Position numbers and translations under genes: made by a program
Assembly: GCA_030448185.1 (NCBI GenBank)
Contig: JAUJNL010000019.1
Span: 18,369 to 82,368, forward strand
Source of the DNA: Cytophagales bacterium
GTDB lineage: Bacteria > Bacteroidota > Bacteroidia > Cytophagales > 172606-1
Direction: 5' to 3'
Length of the DNA: 64,000 nt
The notes under the pieces: model-generated
The model's input: the letters and a program-made list of their open reading frames with translations, nothing else
Databases searched by the model: none
Told to the model about the DNA's origin: nothing
In this document: one piece after another, positions 32,275-42,523 of the stretch
Layout of the letters: the number at the start of each line of letters is the position of its first letter
Numbering within the stretch: position 1 is the first letter of the stretch

Positions 32275-32935
32275 TTGAGTCCAGTACCAATTCCCGCTAT
32301 ACCCGCAGAGACAGTTCGCGTAGCCCGTGCTGCTTTTCCTCAGGGCAATATTTACATCCAGCTTAAAGACGAGTTGGGCAGTGTGTATGAGGTAGATTGG
32401 CAAAAACAGCAAGTCACTTGCCCGGAGGGAAGAATCAGTACCAGTTGGTCGGCCTACACTCACCCTAATGGCAAAGAGATGGTCAAAATTAAATTCGCTT
32501 GAGAAAGATTGTATCGCTGGACCCTCGACCAGGCCGGGCCTAGCCCATCCTGAGCTATCGGAGATCCAGTCTGGGGTCCGTAGAAGCTGGTCTAAATGTA
32601 CCACGGCGGCCCGACGAACCGTTACGTTCTCGTAAAGAAGAACCTCATCAAGCTTTGGCTGCTCGGGGAAGAGAAAACTGTAGAACCATACAAGACTTCA
32701 GTATGCCAGGCGAGCCGGCATGCGGACCAAAAGCTTCAGCTTGGATCCGCTCAGGCACTATTTCCCAAGGAGTACGGGCTTTTGGACTACGACGAGCTAG
32801 ATATATAGGAATGGCTAAAACGCATTTGTAACACGTCCTTACCGCTACCGCTATTAATTTCACTCGTATTAGTAACTGGCGCTGGGATCTTCCTTGGGAA
32901 AAGACCCGTACCTAGAGCCTTCCAGAAGCTGATGC
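32275..32935 (+). pseudogene. IS1182-family transposase remnant with internal deletion
   Basis: N-terminal VRVARAAFPQGNIYIQLKDELGSVYE joined to central VDWQKQQVTCPEGRISTSWSAYTHPNGKEMVKIKFA, then KCTTAARRTVTF, RRAGI..GTISQGVRAFGLRRARYIGMAKTHL*HVLTATAINFTRIS. Confidence 0.8.
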
Positions 32936-32939
32936 AACC

Positions 32940-33176
32940 CGTAGTAGCTGTTTCCTGATTTCGCCAACCGTATCAGGTTTGGTGCTGAACCAAGAAAAGC
33001 TGCCAGACTATTTTATCCGAATCAGCCGTTCCATTATTGTTAACCGAAAGTGCATCCGGGAGATACAGCGGTATATGGGCGGCCGGTACGCTTTTATTTT
33101 ACACGGAAAAGAGCCGGTGAAGCTGATTTCCGGTACAAGCTACGTAGATCAGGTCCGGGCACTATGGGACCTCTGA
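32940..33176 (+). pseudogene. LytTR DNA-binding domain fragment, 5' truncated next to the IS1182 remnant
   Basis: SGLVLNQEKLPDYFIRISRSIIVNRKCIREIQRYMGGRYAFILHGKEPVKLISGTSYVDQVRALWDL. Confidence 0.75.
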
Positions 33177-33281
33177 GGGCATCAGCCCGGCAAATGTTTA
33201 ATTTTTAATGGCCAATGCTAAAAAAAGCATCAGTATCTTTGGGAGCCATGATTAATTCGTGAAAGTTTAAACGCTACCCCG

Positions 33282-34304
33282 TTGCCTTTTTCCTACGCCG
33301 ATACACTGAATCTGATTTCTAAACTGACACCCAAGCGGGTAAGGAACGGGCTTCAGGTAGTTTCCAGCTATTATTTTTCCCGTTTGACGGGCCGGGCCAC
33401 ACACTGGGGACTGCCAACCAGTATCTCCTTTGAACCAACTACGTCCTGCAACCTCCGCTGCCCTGAATGTCCCAGTGGACTGCGTTCTTTTACCCGCCCT
33501 ACGGGTATGTTGTCAGCTGATTTGTTTAAGCAAACCATTGACGAACTCCACCAGTCATTGCTTTACCTTACCTTTTACTTTCAGGGGGAACCTTATCTGC
33601 ATCCTGCGTTTCTGGAGATGGTGCAGTATGCTGCGGCAAAAAAAATTTACACCTCCACCTCTACCAATGCGCATTATCTGACGGACGCCAATGCCCGCAA
33701 GACAGTAGAATCCGGACTGGACCGGCTTATTATTTCCATTGATGGCACTACTCAGGAGACGTACCAGCAATATCGCATTGGGGGAAAACTCGAAAAAGTG
33801 CTGGAAGGGGTTAAAAATGTCATCCGTTGGAAAAAGGAATTAAAGTCGCAGACCCCGCACGTGGTGTTTCAGTTTTTGGTCGTGAAGCCCAACGAACACC
33901 AGATTGGGGAGGTTTATCAATTAGCCAGGCAATTAGGCGTGGATGCCGTCGGATTAAAAACGGCGCAGATTTACGACTACCAAAATGGCTCTCCGCTGAT
34001 TCCCAGTCTTAACCAATATTCGAGGTACCGGCAGGAAGCTGATGGCCGGTATTCCATCAAGAATCAGCTGCTCAGCCATTGCTGGCGGATGTGGCATTCC
34101 TGCGTAATTACCTGGGATGGCCTGATCGTGCCCTGCTGCTTCGATAAAGATGCCCATTACCGGTTGGGCGACTTGAAAACGGCTTCCTTTGCAAGCCAAT
34201 GGGCAAGTGAGCCCTACCGCAACTTTCGTCAAACCATCCTCCGCTCCCGCAGTGAAATAGAGATGTGCCGCAACTGCACCGAGGGCACTAAGGTCTGGGC
34301 TTAA
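33282..34304 (+). CDS. Radical SAM/SPASM domain protein
   Basis: ISFEPTTSCNLRCPECPSG (CxxxCxxC-like), C-terminal CVITWDGLIVPCCFDKDAHYRLGDL...CRNCTEG. Confidence 0.88.
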   Translation: MPFSYADTLNLISKLTPKRVRNGLQVVSSYYFSRLTGRATHWGLPTSISFEPTTSCNLRCPECPSGLRSFTRPTGMLSADLFKQTIDELHQSLLYLTFYFQGEPYLHPAFLEMVQYAAAKKIYTSTSTNAHYLTDANARKTVESGLDRLIISIDGTTQETYQQYRIGGKLEKVLEGVKNVIRWKKELKSQTPHVVFQFLVVKPNEHQIGEVYQLARQLGVDAVGLKTAQIYDYQNGSPLIPSLNQYSRYRQEADGRYSIKNQLLSHCWRMWHSCVITWDGLIVPCCFDKDAHYRLGDLKTASFASQWASEPYRNFRQTILRSRSEIEMCRNCTEGTKVWA

Positions 34305-34513
34305 CTGCTCGTCTCTTAAAAATTAGGTTCTATCGAATGAAAACAAGTTTTCATCGAAGGACCAAGGTACGTTTTCAGTTGACAAGACTGGTTTTACCGG
34401 GTGAATCTCCCCCTTTCCGGGTGCTACCTTACGTTTTCTTACTTGTACGTTCCGTTCGCCTGGTTGGGTCGCTGGGGTATTTAGCAATAGGTAGCTCAAA
34501 CACCCGAAACGAT

Positions 34514-35968
34514 ATGAAAAAAATTTGTACTTCTACCCGCCCAACCACCAACCATAAGCCTTTTACCCGCCTGATGCACCTAGTGCTCTGTGGTAGTATT
34601 GCTTTCTCTCTTCACGCTCAAAAAGTTCCTTTTTCGGAAAAAGGGTTATATGGTATAAAAGACAATACGACTGGTACTACGGTTGCAATCCCTAAATATG
34701 ATATGGTGTATGACTTCCGGGAAGGACTGGCTAAGGTAGTCAAAGATGGCAGAGCCGGTTTTGTGGATACTACCGGAACAGAAGTAATACCAGTGGCTTA
34801 CGAATATGTATCCTCCTTCTCCGATGGGGCAGCCCGTTTTGAGTTAAACAACAAATGGGGTTTTATTAATATTAAGGGCAAGGTAGTGATCCCGGCCACC
34901 TATGATTTAGCGTCTTCTTTCTCCGAAGGCTTAGCTATGGTAGAGCGGAAAGGTAAAAAAGGCTTTATTGACAAGAAAGGGATGGTCGTTATTCCGTTGG
35001 CGTACGATGATATTACCTACTTCTCTGAAGACCTGGCTGGCGCCCGTCGAGGCAACAAATGGGGATATATCAGTAAGAATGGTACGGTAGCCATTCCGTT
35101 TAATTACGAAGAAGTAACCCCTTTCCTGGATGGCCAGGCACTGGTAAAAAAGGGGTATCACTGGGCGATTATTAATAAAAACGGCCTTCAAAACTCCACT
35201 CTGTATTACGAGAATATCTCCTCTTTCTCCGAAGGAATGGCAATGGCCGAAAATGACGAACACCGTTTCGGATACATAGACCATAGTGGCCAGGTAGTCA
35301 TTCCTTTCGAGTATGATCAGATCAACTCTTTTGAAAAGGGTTTGGCACTGGTAAAGAAAGATGATGCTTATTCGATCATTGATACGCTGGGCAATATCAC
35401 AGTTGCCCTTCCTTATGAAGAGGTTTCTAACTTTGCTGATGAGTTTGCCAAAGCCCGTAAAGGCGAAAAGTGGGGCTTTATCGATAAAAAGGGGACGATA
35501 GTAATTCCAATAGTGTATGATGAGGTAGGTCACTTCGCTGATGGTTGGGCTATTGTGACAAAAGGAGCCAAACAAGGCTTTATTGATCAAACGGGTAAGA
35601 TAGCTATTCCGGCAATGTACGACAAAGTATATCCTTTCGTAAATGGCTTGGCAATTGTGCGAAAAGGTGGTAAAACCGGCTTTATCAACCGTCAGAACCA
35701 GGTAGTGGTACCTATCAGCTTCGATGACGCATACGACTTTTCTGAAGGATTAGCCGGCGTGAAACAAGGCAACAAGTTCGGATTCGTGGATCATACCGGC
35801 AAAGTGGTGATTCCGGTAGAGTATGATGAAATCCACTATTTTGCCGATGGACTGGTGAAAGTAGGTAAAGACACTAAAATATTCTATATCAATAAGGAAA
35901 ACAAGTGCGTATCCTACAAGAACTTTGGGTGCAATTCAGATGGCATTGCCGATGCAGGGAATAAGTAG
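34514..35968 (+). CDS. WG-repeat containing secreted protein (about 11 repeats)
   Basis: Repeated KWGFIDKKGxxVIPxxYDEVxxFxxGLAxVxKxGK units. Confidence 0.9.
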   Translation: MKKICTSTRPTTNHKPFTRLMHLVLCGSIAFSLHAQKVPFSEKGLYGIKDNTTGTTVAIPKYDMVYDFREGLAKVVKDGRAGFVDTTGTEVIPVAYEYVSSFSDGAARFELNNKWGFINIKGKVVIPATYDLASSFSEGLAMVERKGKKGFIDKKGMVVIPLAYDDITYFSEDLAGARRGNKWGYISKNGTVAIPFNYEEVTPFLDGQALVKKGYHWAIINKNGLQNSTLYYENISSFSEGMAMAENDEHRFGYIDHSGQVVIPFEYDQINSFEKGLALVKKDDAYSIIDTLGNITVALPYEEVSNFADEFAKARKGEKWGFIDKKGTIVIPIVYDEVGHFADGWAIVTKGAKQGFIDQTGKIAIPAMYDKVYPFVNGLAIVRKGGKTGFINRQNQVVVPISFDDAYDFSEGLAGVKQGNKFGFVDHTGKVVIPVEYDEIHYFADGLVKVGKDTKIFYINKENKCVSYKNFGCNSDGIADAGNK

Positions 35969-36020
35969 CAAACCAACCACTTGCGCCAGAGCCGGAACAG
36001 TCAAAAGCTGCTTCCGGCTT

Positions 36021-36209
36021 TTACTTTGGGGTTGTAGCTATTTTTTTACGGGCTATCTCGGCCTCTATTTTGTTAAAGTCAATGCTGCTGCAAGCTCCGC
36101 AACCTTTGGCACAACCCGTGTTTTTGGGCTGAAAGGCGTTACGCACCTGAACCAATAGGTAAATCAGGGCAACCAGGAAAATCAAGCCAATGATCAGGTG
36201 TTCAAGCAT
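36021..36209 (-). CDS. FeoB-associated Cys-rich membrane protein
   Basis: Single TM then NTGCAKGCGACSSIDFNKIEAE. Confidence 0.7.
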   Translation of the reverse strand: MLEHLIIGLIFLVALIYLLVQVRNAFQPKNTGCAKGCGACSSIDFNKIEAEIARKKIATTPK

Positions 36210-36217
36210 AGGGTATT

Positions 36218-36353
36218 TTAATTAAACAAACTGATAATCAAGGCAACTACCCCCAGAATCAGGTATATAAGCACTTCCAGATATAAGGCTCCGCCGATAA
36301 ATCTGCCCGTAGCAGAAAGCCAGGAATTTGCTGATTGTTTGCGGTTATTCATA
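36218..36353 (-). CDS. Small single-TM hypothetical membrane protein
   Basis: MNNRKQSANSWLSATGRFIGGALYLEVLIYLILGVVALIISLFN. Confidence 0.45.
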
Positions 36354-36449
36354 GTATAAATACGTTCTATTTGCTTTAACGGAAAAAGCATCCATTTCAT
36401 TCGGCAAGTCCGATAATAATAGTATCGAAAAAACATCCCTGGCAGTTGT

Positions 36450-37258
36450 TTACTTCATCGGCTGCCAGTGCCGATTAATCACTTCCAGGATTCCCTGTTG
36501 AATAGGCTCTGCTGCCGATGCAATAATTTGTCCGCCGAATAAATAGGTATTTCCGCCCTTAAAATCGGTGACCATGCCGCCAGCCTCTTGCACCAGCAAC
36601 ACACCGGCTGACATATCCCAGGAGTTAAGATTGTATTCGTAAAAGGCCTCAAAACGGCCACAAGCTACGTAAGCCAGATCTATGGCTGCCGAACCGAGCC
36701 GACGCAGACCGTGAGAACGCAGCAGCAGCTCACGCAGAATGGCTAGATAAATGTCCATTTTTCCGGAGTCAGCATACGGAAATCCGGTTGCAATCAGGCT
36801 CTCCTCCAGCCGGATAGTTTTGGATACTTTGATCGGCTGCCCATTGCAATAGGCCCCGCCGTCCTTCCAGGCGTAAAAGCACTCATTCAGATTTAACTCC
36901 TGAATTACGCCAGCTAATACATATTCCTTATGAGCAAAACCAACGCTTATACATAAAATGGGTAATCCGTGAATAAAATTAGTCGTTCCATCAAAGAGGG
37001 TCGTAGTCCAGTTCAAGGTATCGGAACGGTCCGTAGTAGTTTGTTCTTCGGTGATAAACCCTGCTTCCGGTAAGATTTGCCGCAAACCTTGCACCAGTAA
37101 TTTTTCGGCTTCTTTGTCAGCATATGACACTAGGTTATTGGCGGCACCTTTGTATTCTACGTGGCTCAGATCAAAGGCAGCCGCTTCCGGTTTTGATAAT
37201 TGACCGCTTTTTTGGTCAGTTCAGTTACTTGCAGACAAATGGCTTGAAGGTTCACGGG
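36450..37258 (-). CDS. Inositol monophosphatase family protein, frameshifted N-terminus
   Basis: VSYADKEAEKLLVQGLRQILPEAGFITEEQ; WTTTLFDGTTNFIHGLPILCISVGF; NSWDMSAGVLLVQEAGG. Confidence 0.88.
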
Positions 37259-37489
37259 CAGGTTTGTTTTAATGACGAAATTTAGAAATGCGAATTTGAG
37301 AATTATCTACTTTATAAAAGAGTGTCAGACAATGGCAAATTTTGAATGCTAACTATTAAATTAAGTAGCCATAATTTATTGAGAGATAACTTGTTGGCTC
37401 TACCCATTAGGCATTAAGCCTTTAAAATTTATCATTTTTTAGAAGCAAGCGCCACTCTCCTGCTACGCCGCCTCATCACGGCTTTTACT

Positions 37490-39120
37490 AAGGTAAACAG
37501 CAACATTGCCAGGCCGGCCCCGGAAAACCAAAACGGCCAATTACATCTCCATACCGGACGTAGAAGGTAACCTCATCATTAGCGGCAAACTCGCCCGGAT
37601 GGCGGCCTGTTCCCAATATTTAGTTGCTGAATATCGCCCGCTGGTCCACAAAAGCCGAAATACCCGTATTGGCCGACCGGGCTATGCACCGTCTGGTTTC
37701 AATGGCCCGTAACGATCAAAGCCAGGTGTTGCCGGTGTCCCGGTGTATTGCCCCACCAGCCATCATTGGTAATAATCGTAATAAATTGAGCTCCGGCCCA
37801 CACAGTATTCAGTCATAAACTCGCCATAAATGGATTCGTAGCAAATAGCCGGTGCCAGACCAATATCCTGTTCGTGTTTGAAAACAGTTCGTTCTTTTTT
37901 GCCTGCCATAGCCTCCTGAAGTTCCTCCCAAATCAAAAATCAGTTGGGTGAGAAACCCAAAAACTTCCGGGTAAAGGCAGGATCTCCACGCCGGGCACCA
38001 GCTTGGATTTATGGTAGAATACCAGAGGCTGATCCGGACGGACAAATAAGGCTGTATTATATACGTCAAAGTAGCCGAGATCACTGCGAAAACGGGCCGT
38101 AACAGACCTCTTCTTTACTGTTGAAATGCCAGGCTGGTTACCCCCGTGACCAACGATACCTGGGGGTGTCGGCGGACAAATTCCTTTATCTGGTTAATGA
38201 CCCCTTCGTTTTCAATTTCTTCCTCCCAGAACGTACCATCAATGGCGGTTTCCGGCCAGATTACAAACCGGGTATTGGGTGTAATCTGCGCTTCTGACAA
38301 GCTGATGAACCGGCTTACCCTGATCCTCAAAGGGAATAAAATGAGCAGTTCCGGCAAACTTTTCGGTATATGGGTCAATATTAGGCTGCACCACGACAAA
38401 CTCAACAGCTTCTGCTTTCTTCAGCACACCGTGGGCATAATACAAGTAATAAGATAGTAGAATGGGCGTAATGGTTACCACAATCACGTAGAAATCAGCT
38501 CCGGCGGGCTGCTGGAGAATAGATACCCCGGTGACGGATGAGGGCAAAAAACGCAAACAGATTTGCCAGTAACACCCATAGGGTTCCCCCAGAACACCCG
38601 TGTACTCGTACCACTGCACCCAATGAAGGCGTAAACATGAACCCATTGCCTAAAGTCAGCCACGGCCAGGATAAATCCCAGTTCAGATGAATGTATTCAA
38701 AGGCGATCCAGTACAGCAGCAATGACAAGTACCCAATCCGGGGCGTGGTTACGCGTTTGGTGTAGTGAAACAGCATCAGTGGAATACACTGCAGAAAAGA
38801 ATTGGCAATAATGGCGAAAATACCCCCGGCTGCCGTGGCTGCTCCCGCTTCAATAGTATTAAGTGTCCACCAGGTGGTCAGCGTATTCCAGACAAATAGG
38901 CTCAGATAGGCGTATTTGAAGAATTTGCGTCCGGGGCAGGCAAAATCCGGAATAAAATACTGGCCTCCAGGCGGAGCAGAGGGACAAAAGCAAACAGCAG
39001 GGTAATGAAAGCGGTTTGATCAGCCAGCCCAACGATAACAGTACACCGGTCATGATGGCCAGCAACGGGTAATACCAGCGACTATTTCTGATGGCTACTA
39101 ACAACAACAATGGGGTTTAA
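37490..39120 (-). CDS. lnt: Apolipoprotein N-acyltransferase, multiply frameshifted
   Basis: YWIAFEYIHLNWDLSWPWLTLGNGF, TGVLGGTLWVLLANLFAF, VVQPNIDPYTEKF, TRFVIWPETAI, ICYESIYGE in consecutive frames. Confidence 0.85.
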
Positions 39121-39343
39121 AATAAACAATCGCTATACCTGTATTCTTTTTTCAGGTTGTCTGGCGCTTGTCTTCATATGATAATATAAAAACAGGGCTC
39201 TAGCGCCTAAGGCAAAGATCAAAGGGATGAGTTCCCCATCTATTTCCTGCGGTAACCACGGGAAGCTTTTCCAAGAGCCCGGCCAGAAGCATACCAGAAA
39301 GCCAGCCAGTATCCAGCGATGATTCCTTTGCTACGGGCCATAC

Positions 39344-40333
39344 CTAAAAGTAAGCAATGTCCCGGAAATGCCCATACCAGGTTCCAGTTGTTTTTTTTAG
39401 TGACTGAGTGGTCGGTACCAATCCCACAAAAACAACAGCAAAAGACCTAACACTGCGGTAAAGCCGAATAGGAAAGCATCCAGACCGGGAGTCTTTTTTC
39501 TCCTTTTCAGGTCGAAAAAAGTAATGACCAACACCACTAATAGCAGGAGTAATGAGAACTGGTCTGAGAACGGTTGACTGGACTGGAACAGGACTAGCCT
39601 CAAATAAAGTCATTGTTTGGCTTACCAGCTGCACTGGTTTGCCTGTTTGCAGCAGCGTGGCTGACTCGAATCCTCCCATCAGAAAGTCGGGCAGAAACAT
39701 AGCCTGATACGGCGTAGCTATCCGGTCGGACGGCATGCCCTGCCCGATATCCATGCCAAAATCGGCCCCAATACTTGTCAATAGGTATATATCGAGTAGT
39801 TGCCGGAAGGTATACGTTTTATCCAGCTTCAGATGAAACTGCAAGGAATCTCCGCAAGTTCGTTTAAGCGCATCGCGGATGCGGGTGGAGCAGTTATCGT
39901 AAAAAAAATCGTACCGGTAGTTGCGGTTTTCGGGTAGGGCATTCCATTCCAGAAAGGCAAACAGCCGCTGTTTTTGGACTACCGGCAAGGCAGAACCTGC
40001 TCGGTCAGGCTGCGGTTCTGCTGCTGTGCCTCCCAGTACATATGGGTGAATGGAGCCGTAGACAGCAGGTAGTCTAATTTGCCCCGCACAAACTTTACGT
40101 AAAACCCGGCTCCCCGAAGTCAAAAGTGCCGTAATTGTATACCTTGTCAGCCCATTCATAGGATCCATAACGCGGATAGCACTGTGGCCAAATGTCGAAT
40201 AGAGTTCCTCGCCGGGGGATAAGGTAAGCAGACTTACCTGAGCGGCTGGGGACAAGGTGGGTGCAACCGTCTGAGCGAACAGCCAGCCGGGATAGACTAT
40301 TAGCAGCAATAGAAGCTTAAGATTTCTTTTCAT
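39344..40333 (-). CDS. DUF4105 (Lnb N-terminal periplasmic domain) protein, internally frame-altered
   Basis: TLSPGEELYSTFGHSAIRVMDP; NYRYDFFYDNCSTRIRDALKRTCGDSLQF; ATG overlaps the rsmI stop. Confidence 0.82.
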   Translation of the reverse strand: MKRNLKLLLLLIVYPGWLFAQTVAPTLSPAAQVSLLTLSPGEELYSTFGHSAIRVMDPMNGLTRYTITALLTSGSRVLRKVCAGQIRLPAVYGSIHPYVLGGTAAEPQPDRAGSALPVVQKQRLFAFLEWNALPENRNYRYDFFYDNCSTRIRDALKRTCGDSLQFHLKLDKTYTFRQLLDIYLLTSIGADFGMDIGQGMPSDRIATPYQAMFLPDFLMGGFESATLLQTGKPVQLVSQTMTLFEASPVPVQSTVLRPVLITPAISGVGHYFFRPEKEKKDSRSGCFPIRLYRSVRSFAVVFVGLVPTTQSLKKTTGTWYGHFRDIAYF

Positions 40334-41009
40334 TTTTTTCCGTCCACTACAATCACAATTTCACCTTTGACCGTGTGTGCACCAAAATGGGCTATTATTT
40401 CCTGCAAAGAGCCGTTGACGGTCTCTTCGTACAGCTTCGTCAGTTCCCGGGATACGAAGCCAGCCGTTCCGGGCCGAAGACTTCGGCAAACTGGGTAAGC
40501 GTTTTAACCAGCCGGTACGGCGATTCGTAGAAAATCATGGTACGTTCTTCTTCCGTCAGGAATTGCAGGCGGGTCTGACGGCCTTTTTTCTGGGGCAAAA
40601 ATCCCTCAAATACAAAACGGTCACTGGGTAAGCCGGATTTTACCAAGGCAGGTACAAAAGCCGTAGGTCCAGGCAGGCATTCTACCGTTACCTCATTCTG
40701 CAAACACGCCCTTACCAGCAGGAAACCCGGATCAGAAATGGCCGGTGTACCCGCATCGGATACCAAGGCCATTTTCTCCCCTTTCCGCATCCGTTCGATC
40801 AGATGATTGACAGTTTGGTGTTCATTGAATGCGTGGTGACTTTGCAACGGCTTCTGGATTTGCAGGTGTTTGAGCAGCATACCTGTATTCCGGGTGTCTT
40901 CGGCCAGAATTACATCCACTTCCTTTAGTATCCGGAGGGCCCGCAGCGTAATGTCTTCCAGATTACCAATAGGCGTCGGGACAAGGTAAAGTGATGTCTC
41001 CTGGGGCAT
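40330..41009 (-). CDS. rsmI: 16S rRNA (cytidine-2'-O)-methyltransferase, C-terminal frameshift
   Basis: LYLVPTPIGNLEDITLRALRILKEVDVILAEDTRNTGMLLKHL; VSDAGTPAISDPGFLLVRAC. Confidence 0.93.
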
Positions 41010-41111
41010 AGGTTAATGCGATGATTAGAGAATGTACTTATGGGCGGATTATTGTTGAATTGTTTTTATCCTAAATGATTCTTTGCTAAGGCTTATCTGA
41101 GCTTTTTTCAG

Positions 41112-41160
41112 CCATTTAACCATTTAGCAATTCAACCATATAGCCATATAACAATTCAAC
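41112..41160. repeat. Short degenerate AACCATTTA-like tandem repeats in an intergenic region
   Basis: ccatttaaccatttagcaattcaaccatatagccatataacaattcaac. Confidence 0.4.
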
Positions 41161-41168
41161 AAAGTCAT

Positions 41169-41405
41169 TCATCCTTGGTAAAGCTTATCTATTTTCTCAG
41201 CCAGTTTACGATCGCGGTCAGTCACCGTATTACCGGCATCGTGCGTGTTGAGTTCAATGTCTACTCGGTTGTACACATTGTACCAGTTGGGGTGGTGGTT
41301 CATTTTTTCGGCTTCCAAAGCCACCTTGGTCATAAAGGCAAAAGCCTCCACGAAATTCTTAAACTGAAAGGATCTTTTCAGCTTATTATCTTCTTCTTTC
41401 CACAT
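41169..41405 (-). CDS. 4a-hydroxytetrahydrobiopterin (pterin carbinolamine) dehydratase
   Basis: [56 protein letters not shown]. Confidence 0.92.
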   Translation of the reverse strand: MWKEEDNKLKRSFQFKNFVEAFAFMTKVALEAEKMNHHPNWYNVYNRVDIELNTHDAGNTVTDRDRKLAEKIDKLYQG

Positions 41406-41549
41406 GGCTGTAAGTAGGTTTTAGTTGAATAGGCTGGTCAAAGTTGAACAAAACCAGAAACATAAAAAACTGGTTTTAGTGCAAAGTACTCCGAAAAGGG
41501 GGTAAAACTTCGGCAAATTCTGAAAATTTACGTATTACTCAATTGGATT

Positions 41550-42458
41550 ATGGATTTTGGTAAGTTAAAAGATATATCGAAGGTTGACTTCTCGCTGCCT
41601 CCCGATGCAGCGGGTACCGGGCAACTATTACGTCAATTCTCTAAAACGGATTCACTGAAAGTATACGTGGGCTGCCCGATCTGGACCCCCAAGGAATGGG
41701 TAGGAAAAATTTATCCGGCTACGGCTAAAGAGAAGGACTTTTTGTACCACTATACCAGGCAGTTTAACACCATTGAGCTGAACACTACGCATTACCGCAT
41801 TCCCGATCCGGAAACGATTATCCGCTGGAAAGCTGCTTCTGCTCAAGGCTTTACCTTCTGTCCCAAGTGGCCCCAGATTATCAGTCATGAGCTGGGGCTG
41901 GTGAATGCAGAGGGAATCAGCCGGGAGTTTCGTGAATCCATCCGGGGATTAGGTGAACATCTGGGTATTTCGTTTTTGCAATTACCGCCCCAATTTTCGC
42001 CCCGTCAGGCCCCGGTGCTGGCGGCTTTTCTGGAGAAACTTCCCGCGGACATCCCTTTAGCCGTCGAATTCCGGCACGAGGGCTGGTTTATTCCTTCCCG
42101 GGAAGCAGAAGATGTTTTTGCCTTACTTGAAGATTTAAAAATCAGCACTATTTTAACCGATGTAGCGGGCCGCCGCGACGCCCTGCATATGCGGTTGACT
42201 ACTCCGACTGCTTTAATCCGTTTTGTGGGCAATGGTCTGCATCCCAGCGATTACCGGCGGGTAGACGACTGGGTGCAACGCTTCGGAGAATGGTTTGAGC
42301 AAGGACTACAGACTTTATACTTCTTCGTACACGAACCAGACAACGTAACTTCACCGGAGCTGGCTCTTTACCTGATCCGGGAATTGAATAAGCGGTATAA
42401 ATTGAAATTGGCTGAACCACGAATTACGGTTCAGCCAATTCAGGGAAGTCTGTTTTAA
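41550..42458 (+). CDS. DUF72 (YecE-like) family protein
   Basis: LKVYVGCPIWTPKEWVGKIYP; YTRQFNTIELNTTHYRIPDPETIIRWKA; FVHEPDN. Confidence 0.92.
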   Translation: MDFGKLKDISKVDFSLPPDAAGTGQLLRQFSKTDSLKVYVGCPIWTPKEWVGKIYPATAKEKDFLYHYTRQFNTIELNTTHYRIPDPETIIRWKAASAQGFTFCPKWPQIISHELGLVNAEGISREFRESIRGLGEHLGISFLQLPPQFSPRQAPVLAAFLEKLPADIPLAVEFRHEGWFIPSREAEDVFALLEDLKISTILTDVAGRRDALHMRLTTPTALIRFVGNGLHPSDYRRVDDWVQRFGEWFEQGLQTLYFFVHEPDNVTSPELALYLIRELNKRYKLKLAEPRITVQPIQGSLF

Positions 42459-42523
42459 ATCTAAAATAACTGATTTTACTTTTTACAGTACAATCATATT
42501 TGATTGACTGTCTTCTTATACCA

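Noticed and set aside
33282-34304. Radical SAM/SPASM protein as RiPP maturase
   Set aside because: No convincing precursor peptide or transporter nearby; one small ORF could exist but nothing supports it.
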